DNA of 64,000 bases from KACC-23026 sp963829575 (GCA_963829575.1 CAWHJF010000002.1:186001-250000); one strand, 5' to 3'; positions 33,691-42,991 are shown, numbered from the stretch's first letter. Numbers and translations: made by a program. Notes: generated by a model from the letters alone, not told the origin.

Positions 33691-34990
33691 GGTCACTGAT
33701 GAAGTGGAAGGTATAAATGTTCCTGATCAAGTGAACCAATATATTTGGCAAGGGATTGATCGTGGAAAACGGGAACAAAGAAAAAAGCATCGGGTCCTGT
33801 ATAGTAGTGTAGCTGCCATTGCTGCGTTTCTTATATTTTTTTCATCGATTAGACTTTCCCCCGCCTTTGCTGCTGCATGCGTTAAAAACATCCCAGGCAT
33901 GGACTATATAGTGAATCTCATTCAGAACGATCGAGGTTTAGAAGCAGCAATCAATAATAACTTTATGCAGAACCTTAATCTTTCCCAATCAAAAAATGGT
34001 ACGATTTTTACGATTGATCGTATGGTTGCTGATCAGAACCAAATGATTCTCTTTTATACCATTCATCGCAGGGACGTATCAACTGATATTAATCCAAGGA
34101 ATCTGGTGTTTAAGAATAATAAAGGAGAGTCTGTTGCAGGCAGCACGGAATTTGATTATACGAATGATTCTAAAGGAAAGACAACAATTCATGATCGAAT
34201 CACTGTCACATTTAATCAAAAACAGTTGACCAATCCACTTCATTATTCCATGAACCTTGCCAATACAAAGTGGGATTTCACGATTCCTTTTAACATTGAA
34301 AAATATAAGAAAATGAAAAAAGTTTATCCCGTTAACGAGACAGTATCAATGGATGGACAGAAGATGACCTTTGATAAGGTGAGGGTGTATCCGACACGAG
34401 TGGCCATTAATGTTCAGTTTGATCCCAATAATACAAAGCAAATCACAAGGTTTGAGGACATAAGACTAGTAGATGGGAATGGTAGCACATGGGCCTCCAT
34501 TAATAACGGGATCGTCGCAAGTAATATAAGTAATAATGAGTGGATCGTATATTTGCAAAGCAATTACTTTTCAAATCCAAAGTCGTTGTATTTAAAATTA
34601 AACAGTGCCCGTGCCATCAATAAAAATGAACGCAAAGTCGTGGCCGATTTAAACAAAAAGAAAATCCTAAATGGTCCATCAGATGGCAGACTAACGTTAT
34701 CTAATGTAAAAAAACAAAAGAATGGCTTGTTTGTCGATTTCTCTTTAGTAAGGCCAAAAATTGATCTACAGCGCCACTACCAGTATTCATTATTTAATTG
34801 GGAATTTACAGATGCCACTGGGAAAACTTACTCATTTCATTCAGTGGGAACATCTACTGAGAACAACAAAAATCGGGTGGTTCATCACATAGTGCAGCTC
34901 CCACTTAAAAACTACAAGAGTCCCTTGATTTTCACCCTTGATGATTACCCAACAAGAATTCATGGAAATGTCTCGATAAAACTTAAGTAA
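33662..34990 (+). CDS. Membrane anti-sigma factor, DUF4179 type
   Basis: 442 residues from ATG 33662. A cytosolic N-terminal part of about 40 residues (sigma-binding), one membrane helix at about 44-66 (LYSSVAAIAAFLIFFSS), then a DUF4179 domain and a C-terminal beta-rich domain outside the cell (DUF5643-like). The pairing and overlap with the ECF gene mark it as the cognate regulator. The signal it senses cannot be read from the sequence. No Zn-binding HxxxCxxC motif is present, so it is not of the ZAS type. Confidence 0.82.
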   Translation: MQDVEKKLSEVTDEVEGINVPDQVNQYIWQGIDRGKREQRKKHRVLYSSVAAIAAFLIFFSSIRLSPAFAAACVKNIPGMDYIVNLIQNDRGLEAAINNNFMQNLNLSQSKNGTIFTIDRMVADQNQMILFYTIHRRDVSTDINPRNLVFKNNKGESVAGSTEFDYTNDSKGKTTIHDRITVTFNQKQLTNPLHYSMNLANTKWDFTIPFNIEKYKKMKKVYPVNETVSMDGQKMTFDKVRVYPTRVAINVQFDPNNTKQITRFEDIRLVDGNGSTWASINNGIVASNISNNEWIVYLQSNYFSNPKSLYLKLNSARAINKNERKVVADLNKKKILNGPSDGRLTLSNVKKQKNGLFVDFSLVRPKIDLQRHYQYSLFNWEFTDATGKTYSFHSVGTSTENNKNRVVHHIVQLPLKNYKSPLIFTLDDYPTRIHGNVSIKLK

Positions 34991-35003
34991 AGGGCATCTC
35001 GTC

Positions 35004-35052
35004 TCCCTCTATGTAGGAATTTTAAATGACCTACTATGGAGGGCTTTTTTTA
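35004..35052 (+). terminator. Terminator of the sigma/anti-sigma operon
   Basis: Imperfect stem CCCTCTATGTAGG / CCTACTATGGAGGG and seven T. Confidence 0.75.
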
Positions 35053-35079
35053 AATTTAGGTTTGGTTACCAGGTGGGTA

Positions 35080-35916
35080 TTGGACAAGAATGCTTGCGCA
35101 TATCGCTGATCTGGCCAAAGAAGAGGCGCCATTGGACAAGAACGCTTGTGCATGTCGCTGATCTGGCCAAAGAAGAGGCGCCATTGGACAGGAATGCTTG
35201 CAAATATCGTTGAACTGTCCAAAGAAGGGGCGCCATTGGACAAGAACGCTTACGCATGTCGCTGAACTGTCCAAAGAAGGGGCGCCATTGGACAGGAATG
35301 CTTGCGCATGTCGCTGAGCTGTCCAAAGAAGAGGCTTCATCGGACAGGATGGCTTGCAAATATCGTTGAGCTGTCCAAAGAAGGGGCGCCATTGGACAGG
35401 AATGCTTGCGCATGTCGCTGAACTGTCCAAAGAAGGGGCGTCATTGGACAGGAATGCTTGCAAATATCGCTCGAGCTGTCCAAAGACGAGGCTTCATTGG
35501 ACAGGAATGGCTTGCAAATATCGCTTCAGCTGTCCAAAGAAGAGGCGCCATTGGACAGGAATGCTTGCAAATATCGTTGAGCTGTCCAAAGACGAGGCTT
35601 CATTGGACAGGAATGCTTGCAAATATCGTTGAGCTGTCCAAAGAAGAGGCGCCATTGGACAGGAATGCTTGCGCATGTCGCTGAACTGTCCAAAGAAGGG
35701 GTGCCATTGGACAGGAATGCTTGCAAATATCGTTGAGCTGTCCAAAGAAGAGGCTTCATTGGACAGGATGGCTTGCAAATATCGTTCAGCTGTCCAAAGA
35801 AGAGGCGCCATTGGACAGGAATGCTTGCAAATATCGCTTCAGCTGTCCAAAGAAGAGGCGCCATTGGACAGGAATGCTTGCACATATCGTTCAGCTGTCC
35901 AATGAAGAGACGCTTT
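35080..35916. repeat. Array of sixteen ~52-bp dyad repeats
   Basis: Units start at 35080, 35132, 35184, 35236, 35288, 35340, 35392, 35444, 35497, 35551, 35603, 35655, 35707, 35759, 35811 and 35864; twelve of the fifteen spacings are 52 bp and three are 53-54. Each unit is TTGGACAG, 23 nt, CTGTCCAA, 13 nt, so the 8-bp arms can pair across either spacer. Two unit types alternate irregularly, with GCAAATATCG or GCGCATGTCG in the long spacer. All six frames are mostly open, a consequence of composition; the period is not a multiple of three, so no protein is preserved. Confidence 0.95.
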
Positions 35917-36010
35917 TAATTTTCCTATCCATAAAAATGGAAAATAGTGTTATGATTAAAATAAAGAATATTCCGCTACTTCGCGAACGAGTTAATCGAA
36001 TGGAAAGGGG

Positions 36011-36590
36011 TGATTGACAGTTTAAGAAACAGAAAAATAAATTTATCGGAATTTATAGCTGAGTATCTATATTGGAAAATGCCATTTTAATCTTTTTGGT
36101 AATTGATCTACATAACGAAAGAAGAACTCAATATATACAGAGTATGTCTATTGTTCAATTTGATTTGCAGCTTTCTGACCTAAGATTAAACCAACACAAA
36201 AAGGGAAATGGGACACCAGAGTATTTTATTAGCGAAGCGTCTGGTATATTGTGGGCAAATCCTAAATACGGATGGCAAACCATCGCAACCGCTTTAGGCA
36301 ATGCCGAATATTACATTGATTACCCTCAAAAAATTTCTCAAAAACAAATTGTCAGTGCTGAGAAATTCATTCATACCACTGCAAAAGAATTAAAGGGAAC
36401 AACAAGCAAAAAACGGGGATGTTGTCTTTTTAAAAGTTCAATCTGCATTTAAAGCAATTTCAATTCAGATACCCAGTGATTTAGTCCAGTAGGAGATTGT
36501 TGAACGAACGCGTGCATTTCTGGAACAAGTCTGTCGCCGTCACTTATTCAACGGTCAGCATTGTTTAAAAATTAAATTCATTCATTTGAA
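36011..36590 (+). pseudogene. Decayed gene of unknown family
   Basis: Pieces of coding-like sequence in different frames: GTG 36011 gives IDSLRNRKINLSEFIAEYL and stops at about 36087; the frame 36072-36452 reads GTPEYFISEASGILWANPKY and NAEYYIDYPQKISQKQ; from about 36408 another frame reads KNGDVVFLKVQSAFKAIS and, past a TAG, EIVERTRAFLEQVCRRHLF. No single start with a ribosome site covers them. I read this as one protein broken by two shifts and a stop; family not recognised. Confidence 0.4.
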
Positions 36591-36606
36591 AGGAGTTTTT
36601 AAAGTT

Positions 36607-37107
36607 ATGGGAGAAATGGCTCAACTCGCCCTGGGCAACTTTTTGTTTTGGGTTAGTGTTTGTCTTTTTATCCTATACATCCTATATCGCTTCATAAAAC
36701 GGTTCGTTGAGAAAAACGATAAGGATTTTACACGTGTAGAAGGGCGAAACAGAGGGGGATTTTTGAGAAAATTGATCTTTACCACTATATATTCGGCAAT
36801 GGTAACGTGTGCGGTTTACTTAATGGAGAACGATCGATCCAGTGCGATAACGTTTTTCATAGTATTCTTCATCCTTGGATTATTAGATAAGGACAGGGTA
36901 CGCGAATCCAAGGTAAGCCAATCAAACTCTAGAAAAATTCTGAGTGCCATCGCTTATTTGGTTTTATTTTGTGTCCTCTTTTTTTTAACAATAACTTTTA
37001 CTGCCAGTATTATGAGTAAAGTTGGGGCTTGGGTCATTATATTTTTAATTTACTTTCTTGAAAAAATGGAAAAGAAGTATTTGATCTCGGACAACGAGCA
37101 TTCTTGA
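36607..37107 (+). CDS. Hypothetical membrane protein, four helices
   Basis: 166 residues from ATG 36607 (AAAGGAG 12 bases upstream). Hydrophobic segments at about 8-28, 55-72, 77-92 and 118-150. Basic loop after the first helix (RFIKRFVEKNDKD). No family recognised. It is close to another small membrane protein gene, and both lie in the accessory zone. Confidence 0.55.
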   Translation: MGEMAQLALGNFLFWVSVCLFILYILYRFIKRFVEKNDKDFTRVEGRNRGGFLRKLIFTTIYSAMVTCAVYLMENDRSSAITFFIVFFILGLLDKDRVRESKVSQSNSRKILSAIAYLVLFCVLFFLTITFTASIMSKVGAWVIIFLIYFLEKMEKKYLISDNEHS

Positions 37108-37188
37108 TTTATAAGCTTATTCTAGTAACGGGAGCTTAGCGGAAAATGTGCAGAAAAAATAGATGGTTTTATTTTTAGAAACGGGTGG

Positions 37189-37383
37189 GTGAACATCGTG
37201 CTTAAAAATAACCGTATACTATACGCTAACCTTATCAAACTAGCGATTGGCTTACTATTAAGTATGGGATCGCTACTTCCGACACTTTCTCACCGAATTC
37301 ATATTAATTTAGTTATAGTAGGTGTCTTTCTTATTGGAATGAGTGGTGACGGATTTTTAAAATGGTATGGAGAGAAAAGATAA
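37189..37383 (+). CDS. Small two-helix membrane protein
   Basis: 64 residues from GTG 37189, or 61 from GTG 37198, which sits better behind GGGTGGGTG. Two hydrophobic segments (about 15-32 and 39-54) and a short basic tail. No family recognised. Confidence 0.45.
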   Translation: MNIVLKNNRILYANLIKLAIGLLLSMGSLLPTLSHRIHINLVIVGVFLIGMSGDGFLKWYGEKR

Positions 37384-37449
37384 GTAAAACAAGCGTAGGT
37401 TCTTTAACTAAGGAAGCCTTAGTTTCTATTAAAATTTGTAGGTGATGAC

Positions 37450-37929
37450 ATGGACGTTAAGTTAATAAAAGCAACACCTGATGATGCTCAGTCTATTCTT
37501 GATAGTCAAGTTGAAGCATTTATGCCATTGCTTGAAAAATATAAGGATTATGAGACCAATCCAGCAAATGAAAGCATGGATCGAGTATTAACAAGAATTA
37601 ATAAGGCGAATGGTGGCTTCTATAAGATTTTGGTTGATGGAATCCTTGTAGGGGCCATTTGTATCGATTGGAAAGAAGCTACTCAATTTAGGATTAGTCC
37701 CATGTTCATTCTCCCCTCATACCAAGGAAAAGGAATCGCTCAAACAGCCATCACTCTAATTGAAGACCTGTTTCCTGAAGCCACAACGTGGGAACTCGCC
37801 ACAATCTTAGAAGAAAAACGAAATTGTTATTTATATGAGAAAATGGGTTTCGTTCAAACAGGGGTTCTCAAAGAGTTAAATGATAGGGCTACCCTTGTTT
37901 TTTATAAAAAGGAACTCCTAATTACCTGA
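37450..37929 (+). CDS. GNAT acetyltransferase
   Basis: 159 residues. The GNAT core is complete: MFILPSYQGKGIAQTAI at about 91-107 is the acetyl-CoA pyrophosphate loop (Q/R-x2-G-x-A pattern), and YLYEKMGFVQTGVLKEL at about 123-139 is the C-terminal motif. ATG 37450 follows GGTGATGAC. Its 3' end overlaps the convergent MFS gene by 12 bp, which is tight and without a terminator between them. Substrate unknown. Confidence 0.8.
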   Translation: MDVKLIKATPDDAQSILDSQVEAFMPLLEKYKDYETNPANESMDRVLTRINKANGGFYKILVDGILVGAICIDWKEATQFRISPMFILPSYQGKGIAQTAITLIEDLFPEATTWELATILEEKRNCYLYEKMGFVQTGVLKELNDRATLVFYKKELLIT

Positions 37930-39141
37930 ATTCCTTAGTGTCCGACGGGCTTGCTCGCGTGCTACAAAACGAATGAATAAAGCTGCAATTATAAGGAGTA
38001 AGGTAATGAGGCCGACGACGCCGTGCCAATTTAAATGCGACCAAAAGAGCCCGCCAATGAACCCCACTAAACTGGATCCCGCATAATAAAGGAGCAAATA
38101 GAGCGAGGAGGCCTGGGCCTTATGCAGGTGTGCAAAATCACCTACCCAGCGACTGGCAACCGAATGTGCTCCAAAGAAACCAAATGTAAAAAGGGCAAGG
38201 GACGCTATAATAAGAATTAAATTTGGAAGGAGGGTTCCAAGGCCACCGATCCCCATTAAGAGGACAGAAACTAAAGCAATCGGGCCTTGACCTTTTCGAT
38301 CGGCTAAAGTGCCCATCCAGGCGGAGCTTAAGGTGCCGGTTAAATAGACGACGAAGATCAGCCCGATTAACGTCTGACTTAAATGATATGGGGCACCGGA
38401 CAAGAGATAGCCGACATAATTAAACATCGTGACAAAGCTTCCCATTAAAAAAAAACCGATTAAGAACAAAGAAACGAGCGCTGGATCTTTTAAATGGATC
38501 AAGAACCGTGACAGACTAGAATCTTTTTTAGAGGAAGGGTCAGCCTCTGTTGCTTCTGTAGCGCCACCTTGACCATCAGGAAGGGCAAAAGTAAAATAAA
38601 AACTAAGAAAGAAACTCAAGATTGAAATGACGGTAAGGGCAATATGCCAGTTCCACAAATCCGTCAAAACCCCGGTAGCTAAACGGCCAAACATCCCCCC
38701 AATGGAATTGCCTGCTATGTATAGTCCCATTACTTTTCCAAGCGTTTTCTTGTGAAATTCATCACTTATATAGGCCATCGCAATCGATGGGACACCGGCC
38801 AAAACGACACCGAGTAAACAGCGGAAGAGGATCAATGTGATAAAGTTTGGACTCCAGGACGTCAAAAATGCAAGAACAGAGGTAATAAACATCGCATAAC
38901 TCATGAGCTTTTTTCGCCCAATTCGATCGGATAAGGAAGCGGTTAGAAGCATCATAATGGCGAGAAGGGCGGTTGATCCGGATAACGTTAAGCTCGCCAC
39001 CGATGGCGAAATATGAAAGGTTTCAGAAAAAACCGGCATAAGCGGTTGGGTTGTATAGAGGTTGGAAAACGTGACAAAGCCTGCCGCAAAGAGGGCAAGG
39101 CGTGCTTTCGTGTAGCCTTTTGTTCCATTCATGATGGTCAT
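37918..39141 (-). CDS. MFS transporter, YybF-like
   Basis: 407 residues from ATG 39141, behind AGGAGTG; the ATG at 39165 lacks a site. Twelve helices; motif A SDRIGRKKLMSYAMF between helices 2 and 3, and LADRKGQGPIALV in the second half; a charged central loop rich in E/D/K (EATEADPSSKKDSS) near 205. Close to the arabinose-efflux-permease-like branch (B. subtilis YybF). Drug or metabolite export is likely. Alone in its unit. Confidence 0.85.
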   Translation of the reverse strand: MTIMNGTKGYTKARLALFAAGFVTFSNLYTTQPLMPVFSETFHISPSVASLTLSGSTALLAIMMLLTASLSDRIGRKKLMSYAMFITSVLAFLTSWSPNFITLILFRCLLGVVLAGVPSIAMAYISDEFHKKTLGKVMGLYIAGNSIGGMFGRLATGVLTDLWNWHIALTVISILSFFLSFYFTFALPDGQGGATEATEADPSSKKDSSLSRFLIHLKDPALVSLFLIGFFLMGSFVTMFNYVGYLLSGAPYHLSQTLIGLIFVVYLTGTLSSAWMGTLADRKGQGPIALVSVLLMGIGGLGTLLPNLILIIASLALFTFGFFGAHSVASRWVGDFAHLHKAQASSLYLLLYYAGSSLVGFIGGLFWSHLNWHGVVGLITLLLIIAALFIRFVAREQARRTLRNSGN

Positions 39142-39321
39142 ATCGGTCACTCCTACGTTAGTCATCCAGCCCTCATTTTATCTCGAATGAAACCTCCTAG
39201 TCTAATCAAAACGCTTATAAAAGTGTGTGAACGTTTCCAAAAAACGGAAGGGGAGGATCTATAAAAACAGCCTAGGTAAGGGTTCACCCAGGCTGTCGTT
39301 TTTTCCGCGGAATAGGGTTTC

Positions 39322-40695
39322 TTAGAATGCCACACCGCTTAATTCATAGAGATAATCGACTAAGGCAATCATCCCTTTATCAAAGTTTTCGAGATGAAAA
39401 TGTTCATTCGGCGCATGGAAATTCTCTTCGTTTAAACCAAATCCCATGAGCACAGCCGGTAAGTTTAACATGGTATTAAAGGTTTCCACTACCGGAATGG
39501 ACCCACCCATACGCGTGTAAGTGACGGGTACTCCGTAGGCTCTTTCAAGCGCTGTACCTGCTGCCTGAATAGCTGGATGGTCATAAGGCGTGAGGAACGG
39601 TTTTGCTTGATCAAACATCTGAACAGATAGTGTGACGCCAGCAGGAAGAACGTTTGCCAAATGGGTTTTAATTTTATCGGCGATATCAGCCGGACTTTGG
39701 TCTGGAACGAGACGGCAGCTAATCTTGGCATGGGCTTCATTTGGAATGACGGTTTTAATTCCTTCGCCTTGAAATCCACCGAAGACCCCATTTAATTCTA
39801 ACGTTGGACGTGCCCATAAACGAGCCATTGATGAATAACCTTCTTCTCCAAAAAGCTCATCGACATCGAGTTGTTTTTTTAAGGCGGCATCGTTTGAGAG
39901 CGATTCAAACGTCTCCATTTCTTCTTCACTTAATGGCCGAACCGAATCGTAAAACCCATCGACGGTAACCTGTCCTTTTTCATTATGTAACGAGCTGAGA
40001 ACCTCGACTAGGGCATGTAACGTATTTTGAACCGCTCCCCCATATAAACCTGAATGAAGATCGGAATTCGGTCCTTTAAGGTCAATTTGCATCCCGCATA
40101 GACCACGTAGGCCATAGACGACGGCAGGTTTTCCTTTTTCCAGCATTGTGGTATCTGATACAAGGAGGACATCGGCGTCGAGAAGCGCTTTATTTGCGTC
40201 GACAAATTCATCTAAACTCGGGCTGCCGACTTCTTCTTCTCCTTCAAAAATCACTTTAACATTAACTGGAAGTTTTTGTTCGGTCTTAAGAATGGCTTCT
40301 AAGACTTTGATGTGCATGAAAACCTGACCCTTATCATCACTTGCACCGCGGGCGTAAATTTTGTCATTTCGAATGGTGGGTTCGAAAGGTGGTGTTTCCC
40401 ATAAGTGAAGCGGATCAACTGGTTGAACATCATAGTGACCATAAATGAGAACAGTCGGTTTGCCTTCTGCATGCAACCAATCCCCATAGACAACAGGAAG
40501 ACCCGCGGTTTCCATCACCTGAACATGTTCCAGACCGGCACTCTTTAAAGCGTCAGCCGTCCAGTTCGCTGTTTTGATCATGTCTTCTCGATGGGTTGAA
40601 TCGGAACTGATGCTCTCGAGTGATAGAAAAGTCGTTAATTGCTCAAGATGGGTGCTGCGATTCTCTTCTAAATAATGAATAGCGTCTTGTGTCAT
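39322..40695 (-). CDS. M20 family dipeptidase
   Basis: 457 residues, full length. Co-catalytic metal site: H87 and D89 (YGHYDVQP), D120 (ARGASDDKG), E154/E155 (EGEEEVGS), the Asp of VSDTT near 181, and the late His in NEHFH near 434. The lid (dimerisation) domain, about 195-360, has GLRGLCGMQIDLKG and the HSGLYGG loop. It resembles carnosinase/CNDP-type dipeptidases rather than PepV. Cytosolic; frees amino acids from di- and tripeptides. It lies between two other minus-strand genes. Confidence 0.88.
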   Translation of the reverse strand: MTQDAIHYLEENRSTHLEQLTTFLSLESISSDSTHREDMIKTANWTADALKSAGLEHVQVMETAGLPVVYGDWLHAEGKPTVLIYGHYDVQPVDPLHLWETPPFEPTIRNDKIYARGASDDKGQVFMHIKVLEAILKTEQKLPVNVKVIFEGEEEVGSPSLDEFVDANKALLDADVLLVSDTTMLEKGKPAVVYGLRGLCGMQIDLKGPNSDLHSGLYGGAVQNTLHALVEVLSSLHNEKGQVTVDGFYDSVRPLSEEEMETFESLSNDAALKKQLDVDELFGEEGYSSMARLWARPTLELNGVFGGFQGEGIKTVIPNEAHAKISCRLVPDQSPADIADKIKTHLANVLPAGVTLSVQMFDQAKPFLTPYDHPAIQAAGTALERAYGVPVTYTRMGGSIPVVETFNTMLNLPAVLMGFGLNEENFHAPNEHFHLENFDKGMIALVDYLYELSGVAF

Positions 40696-40769
40696 AAATG
40701 CGCCTCCTTTAACTTGTATTTTATTTTAGCATAATTTGGGAGGGAGGCTTTAATCCAAATGTTTCTCGC

Positions 40770-41363
40770 TCAAGGCTTAAACCGTTTGAGGTATTTCCAT
40801 AGCAAAACGCCGACTGCACCGACGACGATGACAAGGGCGAGAATGTGTACATATGGAGCGGCAACCGTCCGAATGGACTGCCAGTTCCGCCCTAGTTTTT
40901 GCCCAATAAAAATAAAGAAAATCGACCAAGGGAGGATGGCTAGTGTCGTATAAAAGGCGAATTTTCCTATTCCCATTTTTGAAATTCCGGCTGGAATGGA
41001 AATGGCATGTCTGACAACTGGAATAAAACGAGCAAAGAAAATCACACCGACGCCATATTTTTCAAACCAACGTTCGGAGACATCCAAGTGATGTGAGGAG
41101 AGAAATAGGAATTTTCCGTATTTATCTAGGAACGGGCGTCCCCCGTATTTTCCGATCCAATAGAGAAAAAGTTGGGCGATGAGGCCGCCAATCGTACTGA
41201 CTAAAACCACTCCCCAAAAGTTTAAGGTTCCTTGTGACATCATAAAGCCACCGTAAGCGAGGATCAGTTCACTGGGAATGACCTCGACCATAAGGGCTAA
41301 CGCAATACCAACATAACCTAAATTCATAATAAGTGTTAAGGCTTGGGTAAAAAAGCTTTCCAC
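40770..41363 (-). CDS. DedA family membrane protein
   Basis: 197 residues from GTG 41363, 8 bases after GGGGGAG; an ATG at 41381 has no clear site. DedA/SNARE-associated fold: the acidic helix EVIPSELILAYGGF near 22-35, then the conserved FARFIPVVRHAISIPAG block near 111-127 with two essential-type arginines, and KMGIGKFAFYT. DedA proteins of this group are undecaprenyl phosphate or lipid flippases/scramblases in the membrane (YngC-like in B. subtilis). Specificity here is not known. Confidence 0.87.
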   Translation of the reverse strand: MESFFTQALTLIMNLGYVGIALALMVEVIPSELILAYGGFMMSQGTLNFWGVVLVSTIGGLIAQLFLYWIGKYGGRPFLDKYGKFLFLSSHHLDVSERWFEKYGVGVIFFARFIPVVRHAISIPAGISKMGIGKFAFYTTLAILPWSIFFIFIGQKLGRNWQSIRTVAAPYVHILALVIVVGAVGVLLWKYLKRFKP

Positions 41364-41631
41364 GAGTCCGTACTCCCCCATTCTGTAGGTGCCTGTCTAT
41401 TTAATGTGTATGACAAGCCTTTCTGGTTTAAACGCTTTTTTTAACAAAATCCAAATGAGATTGAGTGGAGGGGGGAGGTGTAAGTCGGTTGTCCTGTGGG
41501 GAAAAAGGGGCTTTCCGCACACAACAGAAGGATGAGCGCGCGCACGAGTCATTTTGGGCGTGTGAATAGGCGTTTGTTGGGTCCCATTTTCACTCTGGTT
41601 CAATATCCTAACAGTAGAAGGAGTGAAGAAA

Positions 41632-42195
41632 ATGGACCAAGCCTTTCCAACATTTACAACGAATCAGTTGAGATTTCGGCAGTTTGAGCCAAAAGATGTG
41701 TTCGACGTGTATAAGTTATTTTCTGACCCAGAGACTATGCGGTTTGATGGCGGCCGAACGATGCTTAATATAAATGAAGCATTCCAATTTATTTCCGTTT
41801 ATTCGGCTTATTACCCCGAGGGCTCTTATATTCGTTGGGCAGTTGAAAATCAGAAAACTGGACAATTTCTTGGGACGGGTGGTTTTCATAAAATCTCTAA
41901 GGAAGCCAATCGTGGTGAAATTGGCGGAGAGCTATTAAAAAGCGTTTGGGGCAATGGCCTTGGTAAAGAAGCCCTATATGGCTTAACTAATTTCGCATTT
42001 GAGGAATTGAAGTTCAATCGGATTTCCGCACTCATTTCGCCAAAAAATATTGGCGCACAAAAAGTGGTCGAGACTATGGGGTTTAGGAAAGAGGGCGTTC
42101 TTCAGGATTGGGAATTTTGGAACGGCCAGTATACCGATATGCAGATGCATGCCTTATTAAAGAAAGAATGGCGCGAAAAACATGGGAAACTTTAA
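41632..42195 (+). CDS. GNAT acetyltransferase, RimJ/RimL type
   Basis: 187 residues from ATG 41632, after AAGGAGTG. RimJ/L-like: TNQLRFRQFEPKD at the N terminus, GTGGFHKISKEANRGEIG in the mid-core, VWGNGLGKEAL as acetyl-CoA loop and PKNIGAQKVVETMGFRKEG at the C-terminal motif. The gene is divergent from dedA with a GC-rich gap of 268 bp. Substrate unknown; ribosomal-protein or small-molecule N-acetylation are the family's roles. Confidence 0.83.
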   Translation: MDQAFPTFTTNQLRFRQFEPKDVFDVYKLFSDPETMRFDGGRTMLNINEAFQFISVYSAYYPEGSYIRWAVENQKTGQFLGTGGFHKISKEANRGEIGGELLKSVWGNGLGKEALYGLTNFAFEELKFNRISALISPKNIGAQKVVETMGFRKEGVLQDWEFWNGQYTDMQMHALLKKEWREKHGKL

Positions 42196-42372
42196 TTTTT
42201 TAAATTGTATATGTTTTAATTATTTGAAAATGGGGAAACTAAAGAATAGAAATAAGACATTTAGAACGCTTTAAGTTTGGTTTTCCCATACAGATTGCGA
42301 TTGGATTCCAAACTTTGTCGCATAAACCAATTTAGGGAAACCACTTTAATTAGAATAAAGTAGGGAGGAATC

Positions 42373-42498
42373 ATGTTGAGGAAACGCGTATCCATCAAAG
42401 AATTAATCCAACAAAACAAAACAGAAATTTTAAAAGACACTCGCGCTTTAGATAAAATTGAGATCAAGCTTGAGGAACGTTTAATTGAGAAATCTTAA
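42373..42498 (+). CDS. FbpB-family small basic protein
   Basis: 41 residues: MLRKRVSIKELIQQ, then NKTEILKDTRALDK and a charged helix to the end. This matches the FbpB family of small basic Bacillales proteins; in B. subtilis FbpB is made under iron limitation and helps the sRNA FsrA to spare iron. GGGAGG lies just before ATG 42373, and a strong terminator follows. I see no Fur box in the 170 bp upstream, so iron control is not supported here. Confidence 0.65.
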   Translation: MLRKRVSIKELIQQNKTEILKDTRALDKIEIKLEERLIEKS

Positions 42499-42527
42499 AG
42501 CAACTTAACAGTAGTTGTCAACCATTC

Positions 42528-42557
42528 GAGAACCTAATCAATTAGGTTCTCTTTTTC
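42528..42557 (+). terminator. Terminator of the FbpB-family gene
   Basis: Eleven-bp stem GAGAACCTAAT/ATTAGGTTCTC with five T. Confidence 0.9.
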
Positions 42558-42634
42558 ATTTTTAAAAGAGTAGGGTATAGGCCTTTTTCATGGTAAAATT
42601 AAGTGATCGTTGTTTGTAAAAAGAGGGATTTAGC

Positions 42635-42940
42635 ATGGCATTTGGAATTAAACGGCACGCGTTAGAAACATGGAAAAAACGGGTAAAAGAAGGAAAAGTG
42701 GCTTTTTTGACGCACTTTTGGTACGATCCAAGGTTTCCGAATAGTCATTCTGTCACGAAAGTCGGGTGTTCGGATCTCGATCAATTAATTAAATGGGGTC
42801 AATCGTATGGGTTGAAACCTGAATGGATTGATTGGAAACAACAAGAGTTTCCCCATTTCGATTTAATGGGTGAGCGTCAACTTTATATATTAAAAGCAGA
42901 GGGTCAAGAGGATGTTATTGAGAAGTTTTCATTGGAATAA
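42635..42940 (+). CDS. Conserved Bacillales protein, YneQ-like
   Basis: 101 residues, probably soluble. The start MAFGIKRHALETWKK, the block FLTHFWYDPRFPNSH and the pair GLKPEWIDW / FPHFDLMGERQ resemble the short uncharacterised Bacillus protein YneQ; I am working from memory, so the name is tentative. A single Cys at residue 45, no known motif. The start ATG is well supported by the homologous beginning. Confidence 0.6.
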   Translation: MAFGIKRHALETWKKRVKEGKVAFLTHFWYDPRFPNSHSVTKVGCSDLDQLIKWGQSYGLKPEWIDWKQQEFPHFDLMGERQLYILKAEGQEDVIEKFSLE

Positions 42941-42991
42941 ACGGCCCTCTTCACTACGAGGGAGGTGGCCTAGGTCAAAAAGTTAATCAGC

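Noticed and set aside
35080..35916. CRISPR array
   Set aside because: The spacing is regular, but the inter-arm sequences are as conserved as the arms, the repeated arm is only 8 bp, and no cas gene is near.
35056..36017. Open frames of 90-135 codons on both strands
   Set aside because: They result from the 52-bp repeat; its period is not a multiple of three, frames change between units and no ribosome site or family match exists.
39225..39239. cre-like site GTGTGAACGTTTCCA
   Set aside because: Two mismatches to the consensus (first and fifth positions) and located upstream of an MFS gene with no carbon-control link.
41496..41687. 63-codon frame before the GNAT gene
   Set aside because: Runs into the GNAT gene out of frame and has no ribosome site; GC-rich intergenic text.
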